From the NCBI GenBank assembly GCA_016709385.1, contig JADJMW010000001.1, forward strand, positions 434,001-498,000: 64,000 nucleotides of DNA, read 5' to 3'. Under the pieces are notes generated by a model. It did no database searches and was not told the DNA's origin. It saw only the letters and a program-made list of their open reading frames with translations. Made by a program: the position numbers and the translations under genes. Positions 46,090 through 56,227 of this stretch are shown here, piece by piece. Each line of letters starts with the position of its first letter. The stretch's first letter is position 1. Origin of the DNA: Candidatus Rubrivivax defluviihabitans (lineage in GTDB: Bacteria > Pseudomonadota > Gammaproteobacteria > Burkholderiales > Burkholderiaceae_C).

Positions 46090-46452
46090 ATGCGTCACTA
46101 TGAGATCGTTCTGCTGATCCACCCGGATCAAAGCGAACAGGTTCCGGCCATGCTGGAACGCTACAAGGGCCTGGTCACCGCCGCCGGCGGCAAGGTCCAC
46201 CGTGTCGAGGACTGGGGGCGGCGTCAGCTGGCCTACATGATCCAGAAGCTGGCCAAGGCGCATTACCTGTGCCTGAACATCGAGTGCGGCCACGAGACGC
46301 TGACCGAACTCGAGACGGGTTTCCGTTTCAACGACGCCGTGCTGCGCCACCTGACCGTGTCGCGCGACAAGGCCGAGACCACGCCTTCGATCATGATGAA
46401 GGCGGTCGAGCGCGAAGAGGCCCGCAAGGAGCGCCACGAGGCCGCTGCCTGA
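46090..46452 (+). CDS. rpsF: 30S ribosomal protein S6
   Basis: 120-residue S6, which pairs with S18 on the 30S platform. The start MRHYEIVLLIHPDQSEQVPA and the core VHRVEDWGRRQLAYMIQKLA are diagnostic. ATG follows AAGGAG by seven bases. First gene of rpsF-priB-rpsR-rplI. Confidence 0.98.
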   Translation: MRHYEIVLLIHPDQSEQVPAMLERYKGLVTAAGGKVHRVEDWGRRQLAYMIQKLAKAHYLCLNIECGHETLTELETGFRFNDAVLRHLTVSRDKAETTPSIMMKAVEREEARKERHEAAA

Positions 46453-46483
46453 GCCAGCGTTCGTCCGTGCCGCCGCCGCCGCG

Positions 46484-46774
46484 ATGAACCGGCTGGTTCT
46501 CTCGGCCACGCTGGTGGAGCGCTCGGCGCTGCGTTACACCCCAGCCGGCCTGCCGGCCCTGGACTTGAGCCTGAAGCACGAGTCCGAGGTCAGCGAAGAC
46601 GGCCAGCCGCGCAAGGTCTCGATGGAGATGCGCGCGGTGGCCATCGGGGCCGTGACGCGGTCGCTGCTGGCTCTGGAGCTCGGTGCGGCAGGCCTGTACG
46701 CAGGCTTCCTGGCTGGCTCGCGCAACGGACGCGGTCTGCGTTTGCACATCACCTCGGTCGAGCCTGCCGGCTGA
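46484..46774 (+). CDS. priB: Primosomal replication protein N (PriB)
   Basis: 96-residue single OB-fold protein, homologous to SSB, that helps PriA reload DnaB at stalled forks. The start MNRLVLSATLVERSALRYTP and the tail FLAGSRNGRGLRLHITSVEP match the family. It sits between rpsF and rpsR, as in most beta- and gammaproteobacteria. The helicase DnaB is encoded about 1 kb downstream. Confidence 0.94.
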   Translation: MNRLVLSATLVERSALRYTPAGLPALDLSLKHESEVSEDGQPRKVSMEMRAVAIGAVTRSLLALELGAAGLYAGFLAGSRNGRGLRLHITSVEPAG

Positions 46775-46816
46775 CCCGGGCCCATCCGGTTTCATATCTT
46801 TCTTCAGGAGTTCACG

Positions 46817-47107
46817 ATGCCCCCGCCACGTGGTAAAGGTCGGTTTTCCAAGGACAAGCGCCCCAAGCGCAATACCCAGTCGCTGCTGTTCCGCCGCAAG
46901 CGCTTCTGCCGCTTCACGGTGGCCAAGGTCGAGTCGATCGACTACAAGGAAGTCGATATCCTGCGCGACTTCATCGGTGACAACGGCAAGATCACTCCCG
47001 CCCGCCTGACCGGCACGCGCGCCTTCTACCAGCGTCAGCTCACCACCGCCATCAAGCGCGCACGCTTCCTGGCGCTGCTGCCGTATTCCGACCAGCACAA
47101 GGTCTGA
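46817..47107 (+). CDS. rpsR: 30S ribosomal protein S18
   Basis: 96-residue S18. The core LFRRKRFCRFTVAKVESIDY and the C-terminal RQLTTAIKRARFLALLPYSD are typical. The N-terminal ~17 residues (PPPRGKGRFSKDKRPKRN) are a basic extension common in betaproteobacteria. A CAGGAG lies seven bases before the ATG, and rplI follows after 10 bases. Confidence 0.98.
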   Translation: MPPPRGKGRFSKDKRPKRNTQSLLFRRKRFCRFTVAKVESIDYKEVDILRDFIGDNGKITPARLTGTRAFYQRQLTTAIKRARFLALLPYSDQHKV

Positions 47108-47117
47108 GGAACCCGCC

Positions 47118-47570
47118 ATGCAAGTCATTCTTCTCGAGAAAGTCGGCAAGCTCGGCGACCTGGGCGACGTCGTCAAGGTCAAGCAGGGTTTTGCCCGCAA
47201 CTACCTGATCCCGACCAAGCTGGCGCGCCGCGCCACCGAAGCCGCGATCAAGGAATTCGAAGGCCGCCGTGCCGAGCTGGAAAAGGCCGCCGCCGCCAAG
47301 CTGGCCGCCGCCCAGGCGCTCGGCGAGCAGCTCGCCGGCAAGACCGTGCGCGTGGCACAAAAGGCCGGTGTCGACGGCCGCCTGTTCGGGTCGGTCACCA
47401 ATGCCGATATCGCCGAGGCGCTCACGAAGATGGGGCTGGCCGTGGTCAAGTCGCAGGTGCGCATGCCCAATGGACCGATCAAGACCGTGGGCGACCACAC
47501 GGTGGCCGTGGCCCCGCACACCGACGTGGTGGTCGACGTGGCGGTGCAGGTGCTTGCACAGGCCGACTGA
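47118..47570 (+). CDS. rplI: 50S ribosomal protein L9
   Basis: 150-residue L9 with the classic two-domain layout: an N-terminal domain (MQVILLEKVGKLGDLGDVVK, GFARNYLIPTKLA), a long central helix rich in Ala/Glu/Lys, and a C-terminal domain. It closes the ribosomal cluster and is followed by a strong hairpin terminator. Confidence 0.98.
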   Translation: MQVILLEKVGKLGDLGDVVKVKQGFARNYLIPTKLARRATEAAIKEFEGRRAELEKAAAAKLAAAQALGEQLAGKTVRVAQKAGVDGRLFGSVTNADIAEALTKMGLAVVKSQVRMPNGPIKTVGDHTVAVAPHTDVVVDVAVQVLAQAD

Positions 47571-47599
47571 TCCGGCGTAAGCTGGCCACATGCGCCCCG

Positions 47600-47621
47600 A
47601 AGGCCGGCTCAAGCCGGCCTT
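47600..47621 (+). terminator. Hairpin terminator after rplI
   Basis: AAGGCCGGC-TCAA-GCCGGCCTT, a perfect 9-bp stem with a 4-base loop, 30 bases after the rplI stop, followed by TCGTCGTTTCC. It fits a rho-independent terminator ending the ribosomal operon before dnaB. Confidence 0.75.
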
Positions 47622-47642
47622 CGTCGTTTCCGGGCGGCTGAC

Positions 47643-47662
47643 TTATCCCGCGTTATCCCGCG
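47643..47662 (+). repeat. Tandem TTATCCCGCG repeat upstream of dnaB
   Basis: Two adjacent copies of TTATCCCGCG, followed within 35 bases by GTCCACAG and GCCCACAG. The elements recall halves of the DnaA box (TTATCCACA), but no complete box is present. They lie 50 to 70 bases before the dnaB ATG. Confidence 0.5.
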
Positions 47663-47714
47663 ATCAGCACGGCCCGTCCACAGGCTTGCCCACAGCCAAT
47701 AGCACGTCACCACC

Positions 47715-49127
47715 ATGTCAGCGATCTACGACCCCCGTGAATCCAGCGCCCCGGCGCGCGACGAGGAGGTCTCGCGCCTGCGCGTGCCGCCCCATTCGGT
47801 GGAAGCCGAGCAGAGCGTGCTCGGCGGCCTGCTGCTCGACAACCTGGCCTGGGACCGCGCCGGCGACCTGCTCACCGACAGCGACTTCTATCGCCACGAA
47901 CACCGGCTGATCTACGCCGCCATCGGCGCGCTGGTGTCGCAGAGCAAGCCGGCCGATGTGATCACCGTCTTCGAGCAGCTGCAGAGCCTGGGCAAGGCGC
48001 AGGACTGCGGCGGCCTGGCCTACCTGAATGCGCTGGCGCAAAGCGTGCCCAGCGCGGCCAATATGCGGCGCTATGCCGAGATCGTGCGCGAGCGATCGAT
48101 CCTGCGCAAGCTCATCGCCGCCAGCGACGATATCGCCACCAGCGCCTTCAACCCGCAAGGGCGCGCCGTATCCACCGTGCTCGACGACGCCGAGCGCCAG
48201 ATCTTCCAGATCGGCGAAGAGGGTTCGCGACAGCGGCAGGGTTTCCAGGGCATCGACAAGCTGGTGGTGAGCCTGATCGACCGCGTGCAGGAACTGCACG
48301 ACAACGGCGCGGAAGAGGTCACCGGCGTGCGCACCGGTTTCTACGACCTGGACCGCATGACCGCCGGGCTGCAGAAGGGCGACCTGGTGGTGCTGGCGGC
48401 GCGGCCGTCGATGGGCAAGACCGCCTTTGCGCTCAATATCGCCGAACACGTGGCGGTGCAGGAAGGTCTGCCGGTGCTGGTGTTCTCCATGGAAATGGGC
48501 GCCTCGCAGCTGGCGCTGCGTCTGGTGGGGTCGCTCGGCCGCATCGACCAGCAGCATCTGCGCACGGGGCGGCTGGACAGCGGCGAATGGGAGCGGCTGA
48601 CTGGCGCGGTGGAGCAGTTGAGCAAGGTGCAGCTGCTGATCGACGAAACGGCCGGCCTTACCAGTTCGGAATTGCGCGCGCGCGCGCGCCGCATGGCACG
48701 CCAGTTCGGCACGCTGGGCCTGATCGTCATCGACTACCTGCAATTGATGAGCGGCTCGAGCAACAGCGACGAGAACCGCGCCACCGAGCTGGGCGAGATC
48801 TCGCGCGGGCTGAAAAGCCTGGCCAAGGAACTGCAGTGCCCCGTGCTGGCGCTGTCGCAGCTGAACCGCAGCGTGGAGAGCCGCAACGACAAGCGGCCGA
48901 TGATGAGCGACCTGCGCGAATCCGGCGCCATCGAGCAGGACGCCGACATCATCATGTTCATCTACCGCGACGACTACTACAACAAGGACAGCAAGGAGCC
49001 CGGCGTGTCCGAGATCGTCATCGCCAAGCAGCGCAATGGCCCGGTGGGCACGGTGAAGCTGACCTTCCTGAAGCCGCTGACGCGATTCGACAACCTGGCG
49101 CCCGGCAGCAGCCCCGGAGACTACTGA
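47715..49127 (+). CDS. dnaB: Replicative DNA helicase DnaB
   Basis: 470-residue hexameric 5'-3' helicase of the replication fork. The N-terminal domain begins VPPHSVEAEQSVLGGLLLDN; the RecA-like domain carries the P-loop AARPSMGKTAFALNIAEHVA, the Walker B region LIVIDYLQLMSG and the SQLNRSVESRNDKRPMMSDL signature. No intein is present. It is a single gene after the rplI terminator, so it should have its own promoter, which I cannot place firmly. Confidence 0.98.
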   Translation: MSAIYDPRESSAPARDEEVSRLRVPPHSVEAEQSVLGGLLLDNLAWDRAGDLLTDSDFYRHEHRLIYAAIGALVSQSKPADVITVFEQLQSLGKAQDCGGLAYLNALAQSVPSAANMRRYAEIVRERSILRKLIAASDDIATSAFNPQGRAVSTVLDDAERQIFQIGEEGSRQRQGFQGIDKLVVSLIDRVQELHDNGAEEVTGVRTGFYDLDRMTAGLQKGDLVVLAARPSMGKTAFALNIAEHVAVQEGLPVLVFSMEMGASQLALRLVGSLGRIDQQHLRTGRLDSGEWERLTGAVEQLSKVQLLIDETAGLTSSELRARARRMARQFGTLGLIVIDYLQLMSGSSNSDENRATELGEISRGLKSLAKELQCPVLALSQLNRSVESRNDKRPMMSDLRESGAIEQDADIIMFIYRDDYYNKDSKEPGVSEIVIAKQRNGPVGTVKLTFLKPLTRFDNLAPGSSPGDY

Positions 49128-49133
49128 CCCGGC

Positions 49134-49168
49134 TTGCAGGCTCCGGAAAGACTGTATATATTAACAGT
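49134..49168 (+). promoter_or_regulatory. Sigma-70 promoter overlapped by a LexA (SOS) operator
   Basis: TTGCAG (49134-49139) and TATATT (49157-49162) are 17 bases apart, a good sigma-70 promoter. The -10 lies inside ACTGTATATATTAACAGT (49151-49168), which contains CTGT-N8-ACAG, the exact LexA box pattern. LexA bound here would block RNA polymerase. The downstream ATG is 15 bases away. Confidence 0.88.
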
Positions 49169-49183
49169 CATTCGGGAGTCGCC

Positions 49184-50326
49184 ATGAGTATTGCATCCTC
49201 GGCAAGAAACGCGGCCACCACGGCCACCCAACCGTCTGCCGCCACGTTGATGCTGGCGCCCTTGAAGGGGCGCGGCACGGTCTGGGCCATCGAGCACCGC
49301 TTCAGCGCCCAGACGAGTGCCGAATTCGACGACGGCTGGGGCACCCTGGACCAGGCCGCGCTGGAAGAACGACAGGCGCCAGGCACGCAGGTCATCGAGG
49401 AGCACGCGCGCGGCATCCTGGCCGGCAACGACTCGCCCGACATCGGCTTCGACCTGTCGATCAACCCCTACCGCGGTTGCGAACACGGCTGCGTCTACTG
49501 CTACGCCAGGCCCACGCACAGCTACCTGAACCTGTCGCCGGGGCTGGACTTCGAAACCCGCATCGTCGCCAAGGTCAACGCCGCCGAGCGGCTGCGCGAG
49601 GCGCTGTCGGCGCGCGGCTATGCGCCGTTGCAGCTGAATATCGGTTCGGTGACCGACGCCTACCAACCGGCCGAGCGCCGGCTGTGCATCACGCGTTCGG
49701 TGATCGAGGTGCTGGCCGAGGCGCGACATCCGTTTTCCGTCATCACCAAGAGCAGTCTCGTGGAACGCGACATCGACCTCATCGCGCCCATGGCCCGTGA
49801 AGGCATGGCCGCGGTGTACGTGTCCATCACCACGCTCGACCCCGCGCTCGCACGAACCCTGGAGCCGCGCGCCGCCGCGCCGCACCGCCGGCTGCGCACC
49901 ATCGAGGCCCTGGCACGCGCCGGCATTCCCGTGGGCGTGAGCGTCTCGCCTGTGATCCCGTTCCTGAACGAACCCGAACTGGAACGCATCCTCCAAGCCG
50001 CGCGCAACGCCGGCGCCAGCCGGGCCTTCAGCATCGTGCTGCGCCTGCCCTGGGAAGTGAGCCCGCTGTTCCAGCAATGGCTGCAGCAGCAGCTGCCCGA
50101 GCGCGCCGAGCGCATCATGGCCCGCGTGCGCGAGATGCGCGGCGGCAAGGACAACGACAGCCGTTTCGGCACCCGAATGACGGGGCAGGGCGTGTGGGCG
50201 CAGTTGCTGCGCCAGCGCTTCGACAAGGCCTGTGCGCGGCTGGGCTACCAGCGCGAACGGGCCGAACTCGACGTCAGCCGATTCCGGCCGCCGGCGCGGC
50301 AGGCCGGGCAGGGTCAGCTGTTCTGA
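49184..50326 (+). CDS. PA0069-family radical SAM protein (SplB-like), SOS-controlled
   Basis: 380-residue radical SAM protein. The cluster motif is CxxxCxxC in YRGCEHGCVYCYARPTHSYL (about residues 103-122), preceded by GFDLSINP. The family is related to spore photoproduct lyase and named after P. aeruginosa PA0069. The substrate is unknown. A LexA operator sits directly on its promoter, so induction by DNA damage is expected; PA0069 is, to my knowledge, a member of the P. aeruginosa LexA regulon, which agrees. The gene is monocistronic: dnaB is upstream with a separate promoter and dnaJ converges 52 bases downstream. A role in DNA damage repair or tolerance is an inference. Confidence 0.9.
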   Translation: MSIASSARNAATTATQPSAATLMLAPLKGRGTVWAIEHRFSAQTSAEFDDGWGTLDQAALEERQAPGTQVIEEHARGILAGNDSPDIGFDLSINPYRGCEHGCVYCYARPTHSYLNLSPGLDFETRIVAKVNAAERLREALSARGYAPLQLNIGSVTDAYQPAERRLCITRSVIEVLAEARHPFSVITKSSLVERDIDLIAPMAREGMAAVYVSITTLDPALARTLEPRAAAPHRRLRTIEALARAGIPVGVSVSPVIPFLNEPELERILQAARNAGASRAFSIVLRLPWEVSPLFQQWLQQQLPERAERIMARVREMRGGKDNDSRFGTRMTGQGVWAQLLRQRFDKACARLGYQRERAELDVSRFRPPARQAGQGQLF

Positions 50327-50378
50327 GGCGCGGGCCGGGTTTGGCGGCTGGCCCGGACGCGAACTGGGGCCGAAGGGC

Positions 50379-51524
50379 CTACTTGAACAGATCCTTGACC
50401 CGGTCCGCCCAGCTCTTGCTGGTGGGCGAATGGCGGTCGCCCGACTTGCGAAACGACTCGTCCAGTTCCTTCAGCAGCTTGCGCTGGTGCTCGGTGAGCT
50501 TGACCGGCGTCTCCACGCTGACATGGCAGTACAGGTCGCCCGGGTAGCTGGAGCGCAGGCCCTTGATGCCCTTGCCGCGCAGGCGAAAGGTCTTGCCGTG
50601 CTGCGTGCCTTCGGGCAGTTCGATCTCAGCCTTGCTGCCTAATGTGGGCACCTCGATGGTGCCGCCGAGTGCCGCCGTCGTCAGGCCGACCGGCACGCTG
50701 CAGTGCAGGTCGTCGCCGTCGCGCTCGAAGATCTCGTGCTGCTTGACGCGGATCTCGATATACAGGTCACCCGACGGCCCGCCGTTGGTGCCGGGCTCGC
50801 CGTTGCCGGCCGAACGGATGCGCATGCCTTCGTTGATGCCGGCGGGAATCTTCACTTCCAGCGTCTTCTGCTTCTTGATCTTGCCCTGGCCGCTGCAGGT
50901 GGTGCAGGGCTCGGGGATGATCTTGCCGCTGCCGTGGCAGTGCGGGCAGGTCTGCTGGATGCTGAAGAAGCCCTGGCGCAGATGCACCGTGCCGGCGCCG
51001 TTGCAGGTGGGGCAGGTCTTGGCGCTGGTGCCGGGCTTGGCGCCGCTGCCCTTGCAGGTTTCGCACGACTCCCAGCTGGGCACGCGAATTTGCGTTTCCT
51101 TGCCGCCGGCGGCTTCTTCCAGCGTGATCTCCATCGCATAGCTGAGGTCGCTGCCGCGGTAGACCTGCTGGCCGCCGCCGCGCCGGCCTCCGCCGCCCTG
51201 GCCGCCGAAGATGTCGCCGAAGATATCGCCAAAGGCCTCGGCAAAGCCGCCGAAACCTTCGGGGCCCGGACCGCCACGCCCGCCCATGTTGGGGTCCACT
51301 CCGGCATGGCCGAACTGGTCGTAGGCCGCGCGCTTCTGCGCGTCGGAGAGCATCTCGTAGGCTTCCTTGGCCTCCTTGAACTTGTCCTCCGACTTCTTGC
51401 TGTCCTCACCCTGGTTGCGGTCAGGGTGGTGCTTCATGGCCAGCTTGCGGTAGGCCTTCTTGATGTCGTCCTCGGACGCGTTCTTGGGCACGCCGAGGAT
51501 GTCGTAGTAGTCGCGCTTTGCCAT
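50379..51524 (-). CDS. dnaJ: Chaperone DnaJ
   Basis: 381-residue Hsp40 that stimulates DnaK ATPase. J domain at the N-terminus with HPD (LAMKHHPDRNQGE), a Gly-rich linker, four zinc-binding CxxCxGxG repeats (CETCKGSG, CPTCNGAG, CPHCHGSG, CTTCSGQG) and the C-terminal substrate-binding domains. It lies 117 bases after dnaK on the same strand, and the gap shows no clear terminator or promoter. Confidence 0.98.
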   Translation of the reverse strand: MAKRDYYDILGVPKNASEDDIKKAYRKLAMKHHPDRNQGEDSKKSEDKFKEAKEAYEMLSDAQKRAAYDQFGHAGVDPNMGGRGGPGPEGFGGFAEAFGDIFGDIFGGQGGGGRRGGGQQVYRGSDLSYAMEITLEEAAGGKETQIRVPSWESCETCKGSGAKPGTSAKTCPTCNGAGTVHLRQGFFSIQQTCPHCHGSGKIIPEPCTTCSGQGKIKKQKTLEVKIPAGINEGMRIRSAGNGEPGTNGGPSGDLYIEIRVKQHEIFERDGDDLHCSVPVGLTTAALGGTIEVPTLGSKAEIELPEGTQHGKTFRLRGKGIKGLRSSYPGDLYCHVSVETPVKLTEHQRKLLKELDESFRKSGDRHSPTSKSWADRVKDLFK

Positions 51525-51641
51525 GAGGGTCTCGAAGTCTACGAAGCGAAACCGCCGCGTCGAGATTCAGGCCCTGGCCTTGCACCCCGAACGCGGCGAG
51601 ATATCACGGCAGGCTGAAAGCCCGGCCGGGATATCGGCAGA

Positions 51642-53582
<1,941 letters not shown>

Positions 53583-53641
53583 GTTCTGATGCTCCTGTGG
53601 AGTGGATTGCTGTTGTTCTGGAGTTGTGGTTCGGGGGGCCG

Positions 53642-53651
53642 GCTTTCAAGG
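53642..53651 (-). promoter_or_regulatory. Heat-shock -35-like element upstream of dnaK
   Basis: On the minus strand CCTTGAAAG matches the sigma-32 -35 (CTTGAA) well, about 60 bases before the dnaK ATG. The following C-run (CCCCCC) is too close for a standard -10, so the promoter is not established. Confidence 0.3.
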
Positions 53652-53672
53652 GTGCCAGCCGGGCCCGCGCGG

Positions 53673-54215
53673 CTACCTGGGCGCGGAAACGGTCACCAGC
53701 GCCGGGCGCAGCACGCGATCGGCGATGAGATAACCCTTCTGCAGCACGGCGACCACGGTGTTGGCGTCCTGCTCAGCCGGCACCACGCTGATGGCCTGGT
53801 GCTGGTGCGGGTCGAATTTGGTGCCCACCGGCGGCGCGATCTGCACCACCTTGTTGCGCTCCAGCGCCTGCGTCAGCTGGCGCAGCGTGGCGTGCACGCC
53901 TTCCAGCATCTGCTCGGGCGTGGCGTCGGGAATGGCGATAGCCGCCTCCAGGCTGTCCTTCACCGGCAGCAGGCTTTCGGCGAAGGCTTCGACGGCGAAC
54001 TTTCGCGCCTTGCCCATCTCTTCCTCGGCGCGGCGGCGGGTGTTTTCGGCGTCGGCCTTGGCGCGCAGGAAGGCATCTGACACTTCGGCGTGCCGGGCTT
54101 GAAGCTCGGCGAGCTGCGTTTCCAGCGTCGGCTGCGCGTCGGCGCCGGGTTGCGGCGCGGTGTCAGCCGGATCGCTTCCGGCGGTGGTGGGGACGGGTTC
54201 GGGCGAGAGGTTCAT
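53673..54215 (-). CDS. grpE: Nucleotide exchange factor GrpE
   Basis: 180-residue GrpE, which releases ADP from DnaK. An acidic, disordered N-terminus (about 40 residues) precedes the long helix (LETQLAELQARHAEVSDAFL) and the beta-domain (VGTKFDPHQHQAISVVPAEQ). It precedes dnaK by 90 bases and has a sigma-32-like promoter upstream. Confidence 0.97.
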   Translation of the reverse strand: MNLSPEPVPTTAGSDPADTAPQPGADAQPTLETQLAELQARHAEVSDAFLRAKADAENTRRRAEEEMGKARKFAVEAFAESLLPVKDSLEAAIAIPDATPEQMLEGVHATLRQLTQALERNKVVQIAPPVGTKFDPHQHQAISVVPAEQDANTVVAVLQKGYLIADRVLRPALVTVSAPR

Positions 54216-54243
54216 GGTGTTGCTGACAAAGACACTCCCTGGA

Positions 54244-54270
54244 GCTTGGGGCCCGAGTCCGTGTTTTCAA
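54244..54270 (-). promoter_or_regulatory. Sigma-32-like heat-shock promoter for grpE-dnaK-dnaJ
   Basis: On the minus strand TTGAAA (54265-54270) is followed after 13 bases by CCCCAAGC (54244-54251), compared with the E. coli RpoH pattern CTTGAA-N13-17-CCCCATNT. It is 29 bases before the grpE ATG in an 87-base gap after the hslR-like gene, so it could drive the heat-shock operon separately. Confidence 0.55.
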
Positions 54271-54302
54271 TAGGGGAATTCAGAACGAGCGGGGCCAGAC
54301 GG

Positions 54303-54725
54303 TCAGCCTGCGTTCTCGACGTCGTCGGCGCTGGCGCTCCAGCGCTGCCAATCGGCGAGCTGGCGGCGGTTGCGCTTGGTCGGCCGACCCTGTTCGATGG
54401 CATCGGCCGGCTCGGTACCCAGGCGGCGCGCCTCGGCCGCCTTCAGCCGCAGGGCCAGGCTTTCCGGCGTTTCAGCATACAGCGCCTGCGCCACCGGCGC
54501 CGGGCCGCGCACGCTGCTCAAGCCGAGCAGGTCCACCGTGCGCTCCACCGCGTCCTGGCGCAGCACGATGCGGTCGCCGACCCTGAGCTCGCGCGAGGCC
54601 TTGGCCAACTGGCCGTTCACGCTGACTCGGCCGCGGCCGATCTCCTCGGCCGCCAGTGCCCGCGTCTTGTAGAAGCGGGCCGCCCACAGCCACTTGTCGA
54701 GGCGGATGCGGGTGTCCTGGCTCAT
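54303..54725 (-). CDS. hslR: Hsp15-like S4-domain RNA-binding protein
   Basis: 140-residue protein with an S4 domain at the N-terminus (RIRLDKWLWAARFYKTRALA, VSVNGQLAKASRELRVGDRI), as in E. coli Hsp15, which binds free 50S subunits carrying nascent chains after heat shock. The C-terminal part is basic (GRPTKRNRRQLADWQRW). ATG 54725 is chosen; a GTG at 54740 adds five residues. It is placed between hemH and grpE, so it may share heat-shock control; that is inference. Confidence 0.87.
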   Translation of the reverse strand: MSQDTRIRLDKWLWAARFYKTRALAAEEIGRGRVSVNGQLAKASRELRVGDRIVLRQDAVERTVDLLGLSSVRGPAPVAQALYAETPESLALRLKAAEARRLGTEPADAIEQGRPTKRNRRQLADWQRWSASADDVENAG

Positions 54726-54767
54726 GGCAAGTGTCGGCACGCGGCAGCAGCGGGCGCGGCGCCGGTG

Positions 54768-55859
54768 TCAGATCGGCGCGCCCATGGCCAGGGCGCGTTC
54801 GCGCTGGCGTTCGAGTTCGGTGGCCTCGGGCAGGACAGTCGTGTCCCAGCCCTGCAGTTCGCGCTCGACGATGCCGGCCAGCGCGGCGATCCATGCCGGG
54901 TCGTCGTTCAGGCAGGGGATGTAGCGGAAGTCCTCGCCGCCGGCGTGCAGGAAAGCCTCGCAGGCCTCTTGCGCGATCTCCTCCAGCGTCTCCAGACAGT
55001 CGGCCACGAAGCCCGGGCACATGATGTCGACGCGCTTGACACCCTGGGACGCCAGCGCCACCAGCGTCGGTTCGGTGTACGGCTCCAGCCACTTGGCCTT
55101 GCCGAAGCGGCTCTGGAAGGTGACGACCATCTGCTCGCGTGCCAGCCCGAGCCGTTCACCGAGCAGCCGCGCCGTCTTGTGGCATTGGCAGTGGTAGGGG
55201 TCGCCCAGCAGCAGCGAGCGGTGCGGCACGCCGTGGAAGCTGAGCACCAGCTGTTCGGCGCGCCCCTTGGCCTGCCAGTGGTGTTCGACACGCTGCGCCA
55301 GAGCCTCGATATAACCGGGGTCGTCGTGGTACTCCGCCACGAAGCGCAGCGCCGGCATGCGGCGGGCGCCGCAGGCCCACTGCAGCAGCTTGTCGCCCAC
55401 GCTGGCCGTGGTCGCCGCCGCGTACTGGGGGTACATCGGCAGCACCAGCGCCTGCGTCACGCCTTCCTCACGCAGCCGGTCCATCACCGCCGGGATGCCG
55501 GGGTTGCCGTAGCGCATGGCGTGGCGCACCGTCAGGTGGTGGCCGTGGGCGGCCAGCTGGGCGGCCACGCCGGCGGTCTGCCGCGCCGTCCACACCGCCA
55601 GCGGCGAACCCTCGGGCATCCACACCGTGGCGTATTTGGCGGCCGACTTGGCGGGCCGCGTATTCAGGATGATGCCGTGCAGGATGGGCCACCACACGGC
55701 ACGCGGAATTTCCACCACGCGCGGGTCGCTCAGGAATTCGGCCAGGTAGCGGCGCAGCGCGCGCGGCGTCGGCTCGTCGGGCGTGCCCAGATTCACCAGC
55801 AGCACGGCCGTGCGCGGGGGCTGGCCGTGGCGGAAGGTGGGTTCGGGGCGGAAGGTCAT
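54768..55859 (-). CDS. hemH: Ferrochelatase
   Basis: 363-residue enzyme inserting Fe2+ into protoporphyrin IX in the last step of heme synthesis. Motifs: AVLLVNLGTPDEPTPRALRR, the metal-site His in SFHGVPHRSLLLGDPYHCQC, VTFQSRFGKAKWLEPYTEPT, and CPGFVADCLETLEEI with the catalytic Glu. Its ATG overlaps the stop of the response regulator (ATGA), so it is translated after it. The upstream open frame is antisense and not part of it. Confidence 0.96.
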   Translation of the reverse strand: MTFRPEPTFRHGQPPRTAVLLVNLGTPDEPTPRALRRYLAEFLSDPRVVEIPRAVWWPILHGIILNTRPAKSAAKYATVWMPEGSPLAVWTARQTAGVAAQLAAHGHHLTVRHAMRYGNPGIPAVMDRLREEGVTQALVLPMYPQYAAATTASVGDKLLQWACGARRMPALRFVAEYHDDPGYIEALAQRVEHHWQAKGRAEQLVLSFHGVPHRSLLLGDPYHCQCHKTARLLGERLGLAREQMVVTFQSRFGKAKWLEPYTEPTLVALASQGVKRVDIMCPGFVADCLETLEEIAQEACEAFLHAGGEDFRYIPCLNDDPAWIAALAGIVERELQGWDTTVLPEATELERQRERALAMGAPI

Positions 55860-56227
55860 TCGGCTGCGGGCCGACAGCGCGCCAGCGCGGCCATCACCTC
55901 GGGCAGGTGCACCGGCTTGGGCCAGCAGCCGTCGAATCCGGCTGCGCGTGCCGGCTGCTCGACCAGCGGGGCCTCGTCGGCGGTGCACAGGTAGGCGGGC
56001 GGCTGCGTGGCCAGACGGTTGCGCAGTGCGGGCAGCAGTTCGTAGCCGTTGCCGTCGGGCAGGTGCAGGTCGATCACCAGCAGGTCGGGCGCCCAGGTCT
56101 GCACCAGTTCCAAGGCCTCGCCCGCAGTGGCCGCGGTCTCGACCTCCGCCCCACCCGCCACGCGGCAGGTCTCCACGAAGAGCAGGCTGTTGATGCGGTC
56201 GTCGTCGACGTAGAGCACGCGCACCAT
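55856..56227 (-). CDS. Single-domain response regulator
   Basis: 123-residue CheY-like receiver with no output domain. Conserved residues: acidic cluster D8-D10 (YVDDDRIN), phosphoacceptor D53 (VIDLHLPDG), T82 (CTADE) and K104 (WPKP). It abuts the cyclase-FHA gene with no gap and overlaps hemH by 4 bases. No histidine kinase is nearby, so its partner is unknown. It may signal to the cyclase-FHA protein next door, which is a guess from position. Confidence 0.88.
   Translation of the reverse strand: MVRVLYVDDDRINSLLFVETCRVAGGAEVETAATAGEALELVQTWAPDLLVIDLHLPDGNGYELLPALRNRLATQPPAYLCTADEAPLVEQPARAAGFDGCWPKPVHLPEVMAALARCRPAAE

Noticed and set aside
47643..47700. A replication origin upstream of dnaB
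   Set aside because: No complete DnaA box cluster, no AT-rich unwinding region, and dnaA/dnaN are not adjacent.
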